Of a stretch of 5,648 nt of DNA, positions 1-5,648 are shown in pieces. The notes beneath the pieces are model-generated. The model saw only the letters and a program-made list of their open reading frames with translations, ran no database searches and was not told where the DNA came from. The translations under genes and the position numbers were made by a program. The stretch covers positions 1 to 5,648 of the forward strand of contig JADJHE010000050.1 of the NCBI GenBank assembly GCA_016707685.1, read 5' to 3'. The stretch's first letter is position 1, and every line of letters starts with the position of its first letter. This DNA comes from Bacteroidota bacterium (GTDB taxonomy: Bacteria > Bacteroidota > Bacteroidia > 2-12-FULL-35-15).

Positions 1-1
1 A

Positions 2-617
2 TTTGGTGGTATTGCATTAAAAGTAATTACTGAAAAAAACGGCTAACGTAAGTGCTCGTGGTATTTGTTTGGATGCAGGTATTCAGTATGTAGCTGGTAA
101 AAATGATCAGTTAAAATTTGGTATCGCATTGAAGAATGTAGGGCCTCGTATGAAGTTTTCTGGTGATGGTTTATCATTCAAAACTCCTGTTCCTGCTTCT
201 ACAAATGGATCAAATGTTATGACTGTAGAACAACGCTCTGCTCAATTTGAATTGCCTTCATTGTTAAGTATTGGCGCGGGTTATGATTTCTATTTATCAA
301 AAGATAGCGCTTCAATGAAAACACACCGCATTACAGCTATGGGTTCATTCGTTTCTAACTCTTTCTCTAAAGATGAATACAAATTAGGATTAGAGTACGG
401 GTGGAAAAACATGGTAATGGTTCGTGCTGGTTATACTTACGAAAAAGGTATTTTCAATAAGGATGAAAGAACAACTGTATTTACTGGACCTAGCGCTGGA
501 TTTACTGTTGAGATTCCATTTGGTAAAAACAAATCTACATTTGGTTTTGATTACTCTTACCGTGCTACAAATCCATTTAATGGAACACATTCATTAGGAG
601 CTCGCATTAACTTATAA
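2..617 (+). CDS. PorV/PorQ family outer-membrane beta-barrel protein, C-terminal part, frameshifted
   Basis: This is the 3' part of a gene that begins left of the window; about 204 codons are visible. Positions 2-43 read FGGIALKVITEKN in one frame and hit TAA at 44-46. The next frame, open from position 27, reads ANVSARGICLDAGIQYV and continues to TAA at 615-617. Dropping one A from the seven-A run at 33-39 joins them as ITEKTANVSARG, typical of PorV/PorQ proteins. The TTG at 69 is therefore internal, not a start. The rest shows alternating polar and hydrophobic strands with Gly/Tyr/Phe-rich stretches (GLEYGWKNMVMVRAGYTYEK) and ends YRATNPFNGTHSLGARINL, the usual closing strand of the family. 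Members are outer-membrane barrels; PorV and PorQ serve type IX secretion, but many homologues have no known role. The neighbours do not show whether this one is PorV itself. The family call is fairly secure, the exact function is not. Confidence 0.75.
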
Positions 618-627
618 TAAAAAGTCA

Positions 628-635
628 TATATTTG
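628..635 (+). promoter_or_regulatory. Possible Bacteroidota -7 promoter element
   Basis: TATATTTG matches the Bacteroidota housekeeping -7 consensus TAnnTTTG exactly. It lies between the barrel gene and greA, the right place for a greA promoter. No TTTG or TTG -33 element is seen about 19 bases upstream. Initiation here would put the terminator hairpin at the very 5' end of the greA transcript, which is odd. A chance match in AT-rich DNA is quite possible. Confidence 0.25.
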
Positions 636-642
636 TATTACG

Positions 643-680
643 AAAAGAGTCCTTCCGTGAAAACGGAAGGATTCTTTTTC
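643..680 (+). terminator. Rho-independent terminator of the barrel gene
   Basis: A long hairpin has its 5' arm at 643-658 (core GAGTCCTTCCGT), a GAAA tetraloop at 659-662 and its 3' arm at 663-678 (core ACGGAAGGATTC). All 16 pairs match apart from one G-U wobble at 649/672. The 3' arm runs into a T-rich tract. It lies 26 bases after the barrel stop and separates that gene from greA. The A-rich start of the 5' arm mirrors the T tract, so the structure might also work weakly in the other direction. Confidence 0.9.
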
Positions 681-711
681 TATTTTAACTGATAACAAAA
701 ACATTATTCAA

Positions 712-1184
712 ATGTCAAACATTTCGTATTTTACTGAAGAAGGATTGAAAAGATTAAAGGATGAATTACATCAATTAAAAGTGCATGAACGCTCATCTAT
801 TTCAAAACAAATTGCTGAAGCACGAGATAAAGGTGATTTATCTGAAAATGCAGAGTATGATGCAGCGAAAGAAGCACAAGGACTTTTAGAATTGAAAATT
901 TCTAAGTTAGAAGAGGTGTTGGGGAATGCTCGATTAATTGATGAGTCAACATTGGACATGTCGAAAGCATTGATTTTATCTAAAGTTAAAATAAAAAACA
1001 TTGCAAATGGTTCAACCATGCAATACACATTGGTTGCTGAAAATGAAGCAGATTTGAAATCTGGTAAAATTTCAGTAGACTCTCCAATTGGTAAAGGTTT
1101 GTTGGGTAAAAAAGTAGGAGATGTGCCGATATTACTGTTCCATCCGGTGTTATCAAATTTGAAATTGTAGAAATTTCTAGATAA
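712..1184 (+). CDS. greA: Transcription elongation factor GreA (frameshifted near the 3' end)
   Basis: GreA enters the secondary channel of RNA polymerase and stimulates cleavage of backtracked transcripts. Residues 1-77 form the N-terminal coiled coil. The tip motif ARDKGDLSENAEY (37-49) carries the acidic pair D42 and E45, equivalent to the Mg-coordinating pair in the family. The rest is the FKBP-like C-terminal domain, with SPIGKGLLGKKVGDV before the break. As written, the frame then turns into PILLFHPVLSNLKL and stops at 1168-1170. Restoring one base between 1125 and 1126 gives ADITVPSGVIKFEIVEISR, the normal GreA end, with TAA at 1182-1184. The repaired protein has 157 residues, the usual length. 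The start is ATG 712, with no Shine-Dalgarno, as is common in Bacteroidota. The repaired stop lies 3 bases before the HIT gene, so the two are probably cotranscribed. Confidence 0.95.
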
Positions 1185-1187
1185 TAC

Positions 1188-1580
1188 ATGGCTAGTATAT
1201 TCACTAAAATTATTTCAGGAGAAATTCCTTCCTATAAAATAGCTGAGAACGATAAGTTTTTAGCTTTTTTGGATGTGTTTCCTTTGGTTCATGGACATGT
1301 ACTTGTTGTTCCTAAAAAAGAGATTGATTATATTTTTGATATTGATGATACTGATTTATCTGAAATGATGATTTTTGCAAAAGGTGTTGCAAAAGCATTG
1401 AAGAAATCTGTTGAATGCAAACGTATAGGTGTGGCTGTTATCGGTTTGGAAGTGCCTCATGCACACATCCACCTTGTTCCAATGAACACCGCAAATGATG
1501 TCAATTTTACACAAGCTAAACTAAAGCCAAGTCCGGAAGAATTAAGTGCAATGGCGGATAAAATTCGTTCGAATTATTAA
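1188..1580 (+). CDS. HIT family protein (histidine triad nucleotide hydrolase)
   Basis: This is a complete 130-residue HIT-superfamily protein, close to the usual length of the Hint branch. Family members hydrolyse or transfer at the alpha-phosphate of nucleotides, for example purine nucleoside phosphoramidates, in the cytoplasm; the substrate here cannot be read from sequence. The N-terminal signature SIFTKIISGEIPSYKIAE is followed by FLDVFPLVHGHVLVVPKK (28-44). The active-site motif HAHIHLVP carries the triad histidines H91, H93 and H95, inside the stretch GVAVIGLEVPHAHIHLVP that I associate with Bacteroidota homologues. The ATG lies 3 bases after the repaired greA stop, which suggests one transcription unit. 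The gene ends 2 bases from the convergent ruvC stop, and no terminator hairpin lies between them. It is intact. Confidence 0.95.
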   Translation: MASIFTKIISGEIPSYKIAENDKFLAFLDVFPLVHGHVLVVPKKEIDYIFDIDDTDLSEMMIFAKGVAKALKKSVECKRIGVAVIGLEVPHAHIHLVPMNTANDVNFTQAKLKPSPEELSAMADKIRSNY

Positions 1581-1582
1581 TT

Positions 1583-2137
1583 CTATTTTTCTGCACGCTT
1601 AGGATTTTCAGCAATAAATGCTTTCCAGCCAGTATAACTTTTGGTTGTAGTCCCCGGTTTTCGTTGAAAATGATGACAAACTGCAGCAGCTAGTCCATCC
1701 GTAGCATCCAAAAATTCAGGTGTTTCTTTGAAATTAAGCAAGGTTTTAAGCATTGCTGCAACTTGTTCCTTTGACGCATTTCCGCTGCCTGTAATCGATT
1801 GTTTTATCTTTTTAGGGGAATATTCATGAATGGGTAAGTTTTTAGACAAGGCACCTGCAATTGCAACACCTTGTGCTCTTCCCAATTTTAGCATCGATTG
1901 AACATTTTTACCAAAAAAAGGAGCTTCAATCGATAATTCATCTGGGTGATATTGTTCAATCAATGACACTACACGTTCAAATATTTTTTGAAGTTTAAGT
2001 GCATGATCACCTACTTTCTCCAAGCGCAACACACCCATCACCACTAATTCCATTTTCGTATCTTTAACATGAATTATCCCATACCCCATAATATTGGTGC
2101 CAGGGTCAATGCCTAAAACTATTTTATCAGTACTCAT
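1583..2137 (-). CDS. ruvC: Crossover junction endodeoxyribonuclease RuvC
   Basis: RuvC is the Holliday junction resolvase. As a dimer it makes paired nicks in four-way junctions, together with the RuvAB branch-migration motor, to finish recombination repair. The 184-residue protein has the full RNase H-like acidic set: D11 in GIDPGT, E71 in LSIEAPF, and D144 and D147 in FLDATDGLAAAVCHH, with spacings matching the E. coli enzyme. The stretch GRAQGVAIAGAL (87-98) and SPKKIKQSITGSGNASKEQV (107-126) are also typical. The C-terminal tail, rich in Lys and ending SYTGWKAFIAENPKRAEK, resembles Bacteroidota homologues. The start is ATG at 2137, stop TAG. No ruvA or ruvB is in the window; the gene stands alone between a convergent and a divergent neighbour. 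It is intact. Confidence 0.97.
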   Translation of the reverse strand: MSTDKIVLGIDPGTNIMGYGIIHVKDTKMELVVMGVLRLEKVGDHALKLQKIFERVVSLIEQYHPDELSIEAPFFGKNVQSMLKLGRAQGVAIAGALSKNLPIHEYSPKKIKQSITGSGNASKEQVAAMLKTLLNFKETPEFLDATDGLAAAVCHHFQRKPGTTTKSYTGWKAFIAENPKRAEK

Positions 2138-2178
2138 GCTTAATTAACAGTGCTTTTTTATTATTATTGTTGACCTTA

Positions 2179-3141
2179 ATGATGCAACAGAAACAAACGA
2201 TTTCTTACAAAGTTATAAGTCTTTTTATAAAGGCTGTTATTTTATTGCTTTCAATTGTATACATCTTTAATAAATTGGTAGTTGCAAATGAGTTGAATTT
2301 CTTAATTGAAAAACTCAAAACCTCAAAGCTTAGTTATGTTGCATTGGTTTTTGTTTTGATGTTTGTTAATTGGGGACTCGAAGCATGGAAGTGGCAGTAT
2401 CTAATAAAACCACTAGAACGTATTTCATTTACAAAATCATTGCAGTCGGTTTTTTCTGGAGTAACAGTTAGCATTTTTATGCCAAATAGAATTGGTGAAT
2501 TTGCTGGTAGAATTTTTTATTTAGAAAGAGCTGATAAAATCAAAGCAACAATCAAAAATTTTATTGGAAGCATTTCACAGCTAACAGTTACAATGGTGTT
2601 TGGTTTGGCCGCAATCGCTTTTGCATACTATCAGAATGTTTTGAGGCTTGATGAAATTGAACTCGTCAAAAAAAATTACTGGATGTTGATGTTGTTGGTT
2701 TTGTTTTTTAATTGGCTGTTTTTTCTTTATCCAAATTTTATGGGGCTAAATTTTGGGACAAAAGCAAATTATGTAGAAGCCTTGTACGATGTTGATTACA
2801 AACAATGGTTGTATGTTTTTATGTTATCGATGATGAGGTATATCGTTTTTCTAATGCAATTTTTTATTTTATTAATGGCGTTTGATATTCAGGTTGGTTT
2901 TCAAACTGCAGTTACTGTTATCGCACTCTTGTTTTTTGTATCAAGCTTTATTCCTTCATTTGCAACAACCGAAGTAATTACAAGAGGTGCTACTGCTGTG
3001 TATTTATTTAATTTGGCCAATATTGATACATCCTTTGTGATAATCGTTTCATTGTTACTTTGGGCAATTAATTTGGCTATTCCGGCTTTGTTGGGAGGTT
3101 TGTTCGTTTGGAAAATGAAATTTTTTAAAGAGAAAAAATAA
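2179..3141 (+). CDS. Flippase-like integral membrane protein, LPG_synthase_TM (UPF0104) family
   Basis: A polytopic membrane protein of about 320 residues from ATG 2179. A TTG at 2167 and an ATG at 2182 are alternative starts, and no Shine-Dalgarno decides among them. It has roughly seven or eight hydrophobic helices (near residues 13-31, 53-70, 92-105, 132-152, 168-186, 213-236, 243-262 and 285-310). Family marks are NWGLEAWKWQYLI, then SVFSGVTVSIFMPNRIGEFAGR (roughly residues 90-111), and the late motif IPSFATTEVITRG. The fold is shared with the membrane domain of MprF and with AglD-like proteins, which move or modify lipid-linked molecules; the substrate is not known here. Its TAA overlaps the glycosyltransferase ATG by one base (TAATG), which suggests translational coupling and a joint role in surface glycan or glycolipid synthesis. 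It lacks the soluble aminoacyl transfer domain of MprF, so it is not a lysyl-PG synthase. Confidence 0.85.
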   Translation: MMQQKQTISYKVISLFIKAVILLLSIVYIFNKLVVANELNFLIEKLKTSKLSYVALVFVLMFVNWGLEAWKWQYLIKPLERISFTKSLQSVFSGVTVSIFMPNRIGEFAGRIFYLERADKIKATIKNFIGSISQLTVTMVFGLAAIAFAYYQNVLRLDEIELVKKNYWMLMLLVLFFNWLFFLYPNFMGLNFGTKANYVEALYDVDYKQWLYVFMLSMMRYIVFLMQFFILLMAFDIQVGFQTAVTVIALLFFVSSFIPSFATTEVITRGATAVYLFNLANIDTSFVIIVSLLLWAINLAIPALLGGLFVWKMKFFKEKK

Positions 3142-4296
3142 TGCATTTACTTCAAATTACTTTTCTTGTTTTTGTAGGGTGCATTGTTTTTTTATATGCA
3201 ATTCAAATCATTCAGTATGCAATTGGTTGGATGAATATAGTTGTAGTTGTTCCATGCTTACCTACTCGTAAAATTGCCGTTGTTATTGCTGTTAGGAATG
3301 AGGAAGCAATGATTGAAAATTGTTTAAATGCTGTACTTTACCAAAATTATCCAAGTGAGCTTTTGGATGTAATTGTAGTGGATGATTTTTCGGAAGATGG
3401 GAACAGTTGTTTGTGTCGAAAAGTTTTCTAAAGAACATGCGAATGTTTTTCTATTGCGATTAACTTCAGATGAAGGTAGCGGTAAAAAGAGGGCAATTAG
3501 AAAAGGAATTTTATATACAGATGCAACAATCATTGTTACTACAGATGCTGATTGTTGGATGGAAAAAGATTGGTTGGCAACCATTGCTGCCGGTTTTGAA
3601 AACGATGCAACAAAAATGGTGGTGGCACCAGTTGCTTTTAGCAATGAAAAAAACATGTTTGAAACGATGCAAAGCTTAGAGTTTATGGCTTTAATCGCAT
3701 CAACTGCAGGAGCAATCCATTATAAAAAACCAATTATGTGTAATGGCGCAAATTTGGCTTACTTAAAAACCTCGTTTTTTGAAGTCGATGGCTTTGATGG
3801 CATTGATCAAATTAGCACTGGCGATGATGTATTACTGATGTATAAATTGTCTAAAATCTATTCGAATGGCGTACGGTTTCTGAAAGATTCCAAAGCAATT
3901 GTTTACACGCATCCCAAGAGCAATCTGATGGATTTTATCAATCAACGAAAACGTTGGGCTTCTAAGCCTTTTTCACTTTTAAATAGTGCTACAAAATACA
4001 CTTCAGTTTTAGTATTTCTTAGTAATTTGTCGGCTATTACACTGATTATTAGTCTGTTTTGTTTGTATAAAGGGGATGTTAGTCATGCTTTTACAATAAT
4101 TTGTCTGATTCTGCTTGGAATTAAATGCATTATTGACTTTTTGTTATTATTTTTAGCATCTTCCTTTTTTGGGAAACGCAGTTTGTTGATTTATTTTTTG
4201 CCCGAGCAACTCATCTACATGTTTTATGTGGTTTTTATCGGATTATTAAGTACAACAAAGTCGTTTTCGTGGAAGGGAAGAGAACTCAAAAATTAG
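3141..4296 (+). CDS. Membrane-bound family 2 glycosyltransferase (frameshifted)
   Basis: A GT-A fold glycosyltransferase of the processive-like GT2 type. It would have 384 residues once one extra A at 3402/3403 is removed. The first frame (ATG 3141) has an N-terminal membrane helix (about 5-30) and the nucleotide-sugar fold start VVIAVRNEEAMIENCL, then VVDDFSEDG, but stops at 3429-3431. The next frame continues TVVCVEKFSKEH, so the repaired join DDFSEDGT is the classic DDxSxDxT motif. Further on are TTDADCW with the metal-binding D135 and D137, STGDDVLL with D228 and D229, and QRKRW (268-272), the QxxRW-like acceptor motif. Three C-terminal membrane helices follow (about 287-308, 318-340 and 347-370). 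The upstream flippase-like gene overlaps it, and the permease ATG follows directly. Donor and acceptor sugars cannot be told. The internal ATG at 3382 is not a real start. Confidence 0.9.
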
Positions 4297-5544
4297 ATGT
4301 CTAAAAAAGCGGATAAATATTCAGAATCATTAACGCAACATGCATGGAAGCGCTTGAAAAAAAACAAGCTTTCTATGTTTGGTTTGATTGTTATTATTCT
4401 GTGCATGATTGTGGCTGTTTTAGGCTATTTAATTACTCCCGACTCAACTCCCGATGCAAATGATCAATTATTAGAGCTTTCTAAAAAGCGTCCAGGGTTT
4501 GAAGTAAAAATGCTTCTGAGAAGAAAAAACGAGCCGAAGAACGAAACCAATATTTTCTCTAAAATGGTGTTTGGTGAAATTAGTGATTATCGTTCCATTC
4601 CATTTAAAGATTACAGATTTGAAGGAAACGATATTGTTGTTCGTGAATATACGGGTGATGATGAAAAGCGTGTAGGAATGGATATTCGAATTAACTTGGC
4701 GGATGTTGTTTATCCAATTAATTACAATACACCCATCGAAAATAATTTAGAACAAGGCTACATGGAGTTTTATGAATTTGGTAGTACAACCAAAGTCAAA
4801 AAAACAGTGAAAGAACTACGCGAAGAGATTGAGTCTAAAAATATAGTTACCAAAAAATTTATTTTAGGTACCGATCCATCTGGTCGTGATTTATTAAGCC
4901 GATTAATGATTGGTACACGAGTTTCTTTTTCGGTTGGTTTTATTTCTGTTTTTATTTCCATTTTTATTGGCGTATTAATGGGTGCTTTGGCTGGATTTTA
5001 CAGAGGTAGAGTAGATGATATTATTATTTGGATGATTAACGTAGTATGGTCTATTCCGACTTTGTTACTCGTAATTGCGATTACATTGGCATTGGGTAAA
5101 GGTTTTTGGCAAGTGTTTGTTGCAGTTGGTTTAACCATGTGGGTAGAAGTAGCACGTGTTATCCGTGGTCAAGTAATGAGTTTGCGCGAGAAAGAATTTA
5201 TTGAAGCGGGTAGAGCATTAGGATTCAAAAATATTCGTATAATTTTTAGACATGTTTTACCAAATGTGATGGGACCAGTAATTGTTATTTCTGCAGCTAA
5301 TTTTGCATCTGCAATTTTAACTGAAGCAGGTTTGAGTTTCCTAGGTATTGGTGCACAACCACCAACAGCATCATGGGGTGCTATGATTAATGCGCACCGA
5401 GGATACATCATTGGCGATGCTCCTTATTTAGCTTTCCTACCTGGATTAGCAATTATGTTGATGGTATCACCTCAGATTATTAGCCATGGTTTGCGCGATG
5501 CCTTGACCTCTGAAATCGCTGGACGACGATCAACAATGTTCTAA
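4297..5544 (+). CDS. ABC transporter permease, DppC/OppC-like (peptide/nickel type)
   Basis: One of the two inner-membrane permeases of a dipeptide/oligopeptide-type importer; substrate unknown. The 415 residues begin with an OppC_N-like segment (HAWKRLKKNKLSMFGLIVI) and a first helix at about 27-46. A long extracytoplasmic stretch of about 140 residues follows, then the family motif LGTDPSGRDLLSRLMIGTR (190-208). Five further helices make up the BPD_transp_1 domain. The ATPase-contact EAA loop is clear (EAGRALGFKNIRIIFRHVLP, 303-322), as is LTEAGLSFLGIGAQPPTASWG (341-361). At about 300 residues, E. coli DppC is shorter; the excess is the N-terminal loop. The C-terminus MLMVSPQIISHGLRDALTSEIAGRR departs from the usual form near 390-398 and after LRDAL, so indels there are possible. 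The ATG abuts the glycosyltransferase stop (TAGATG). No ATPase or binding-protein gene is adjacent in the window. Confidence 0.93.
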   Translation: MSKKADKYSESLTQHAWKRLKKNKLSMFGLIVIILCMIVAVLGYLITPDSTPDANDQLLELSKKRPGFEVKMLLRRKNEPKNETNIFSKMVFGEISDYRSIPFKDYRFEGNDIVVREYTGDDEKRVGMDIRINLADVVYPINYNTPIENNLEQGYMEFYEFGSTTKVKKTVKELREEIESKNIVTKKFILGTDPSGRDLLSRLMIGTRVSFSVGFISVFISIFIGVLMGALAGFYRGRVDDIIIWMINVVWSIPTLLLVIAITLALGKGFWQVFVAVGLTMWVEVARVIRGQVMSLREKEFIEAGRALGFKNIRIIFRHVLPNVMGPVIVISAANFASAILTEAGLSFLGIGAQPPTASWGAMINAHRGYIIGDAPYLAFLPGLAIMLMVSPQIISHGLRDALTSEIAGRRSTMF

Positions 5545-5648
5545 CGTTGTAGAGTTATAAATCTCTGCTGGGTCGTGCCCACATTCTTCATTTTTTAAAA
5601 CACTCATTCTCCATTTTTTTAAAACAGCAATAGATGCTTTGTTGTCGA
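5530..5648 (-). CDS. Possible GNAT family N-acetyltransferase, C-terminal end only
   Basis: The minus strand is open from the right edge for 39 codons to a TGA at 5530-5532. It begins DNKASIAVLKKWRM and continues SVLKNEECGHDPAEIYNS before the stop. The opening resembles the last conserved segment of GNAT acetyltransferases (N-x-A-S-x-x-V-L-x-K-x-G-M/F), which packs against acetyl-CoA; the Gly normally before Met is Arg here. The ending with a late IYN also fits the final strand of such proteins. The frame is convergent with the permease gene and overlaps its 3' end by 15 bases. Most of the gene lies outside the window, so the call is tentative; a chance open frame cannot be excluded. Confidence 0.45.
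   Translation of the reverse strand, partial: DNKASIAVLKKWRMSVLKNEECGHDPAEIYNSTTLEHC
5582..5626. repeat. Two imperfect tandem copies of a 21-22 base unit
   Basis: Copy 1 at 5582-5602 reads CATTCTTCATTTTTTAAAAC plus A. Copy 2 at 5605-5626 differs by one C/T substitution and one extra T in the T run. Two bases (CT) separate them. The offset is 23 bases, not a multiple of three, and the pair lies inside the minus-strand open frame at the right edge. Confidence 0.6.

Noticed and set aside
69..617. TTG at 69 as the start of a complete 182-residue protein
   Set aside because: The frame is open further upstream and continues the family sequence across a frameshift from the window edge; there is no signal peptide after the TTG as an outer-membrane protein would need.
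1578..1585. Bidirectional terminator between the HIT gene and ruvC
   Set aside because: The stops are two bases apart and no stem-loop with a T tract is visible around the junction.
2138..2178. Divergent promoter region between ruvC and the flippase-like gene
   Set aside because: The gap is only about 41 bases, AT-rich with a TTAATTAA palindrome at 2140-2147; neither strand shows a TAnnTTTG element, so no promoter can be called.
3382..4296. ATG at 3382 as the start of a separate glycosyltransferase gene
   Set aside because: It lies inside the preceding open frame in the middle of the GT-A fold and lacks the first beta strand; the two frames join at one base to give the conserved motif.
5569..5577. 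Hairpin TGGG/CCCA around 5569-5581 as a terminator for the permease operon
   Set aside because: The stem is only four pairs with no T run directly after it; it is too weak to call.
1..5648. CRISPR array, tRNA or rRNA gene, insertion sequence or phage genes
   Set aside because: No regularly spaced repeats, no cloverleaf-like segments and no transposase or integrase motifs were seen; nearly all bases are accounted for by the genes listed.

Overview
The window is AT-rich, tightly packed chromosomal DNA that looks like a member of the phylum Bacteroidota. Three things suggest this: a PorV/PorQ-type outer-membrane barrel, the greA-HIT gene pair with a HIT protein of the Bacteroidota type, and the absence of Shine-Dalgarno sequences before almost every start. 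Identification is from motif recognition only, since no database search was possible.

Layout, left to right: the 3' part of a PorV/PorQ family barrel gene (+), closed by a strong intrinsic terminator at 643-680; greA and a HIT-family nucleotide hydrolase (+, likely cotranscribed); ruvC on the minus strand, convergent with the HIT gene (2-base gap) and divergent from the next gene; a + strand run of three genes joined without gaps, namely a flippase-like membrane protein (LPG_synthase_TM family), a membrane-bound family 2 glycosyltransferase and a DppC/OppC-type ABC permease; and, entering from the right end on the minus strand, what looks like the C-terminal tail of a GNAT acetyltransferase.

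The flippase-like protein and the glycosyltransferase plausibly act together on a lipid-linked or cell-surface glycan, and their stop/start overlap (TAATG) supports coupled expression. The permease start abuts the glycosyltransferase stop (TAGATG). It would need a partner permease, ATPases and a binding protein that are not in the window. GreA, HIT and RuvC are housekeeping functions: transcript cleavage, nucleotide hydrolysis and Holliday junction resolution.

The most notable property is that three genes (the barrel, greA and the glycosyltransferase) each carry a single-base frameshift, and each is restored to a textbook family sequence by one base change. The C-terminus of the permease may be affected too. 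This pattern fits uncorrected indel errors in the sequence better than three independent pseudogenes. I see no convincing novel system. Apart from the frameshifts this is an ordinary housekeeping and envelope region.
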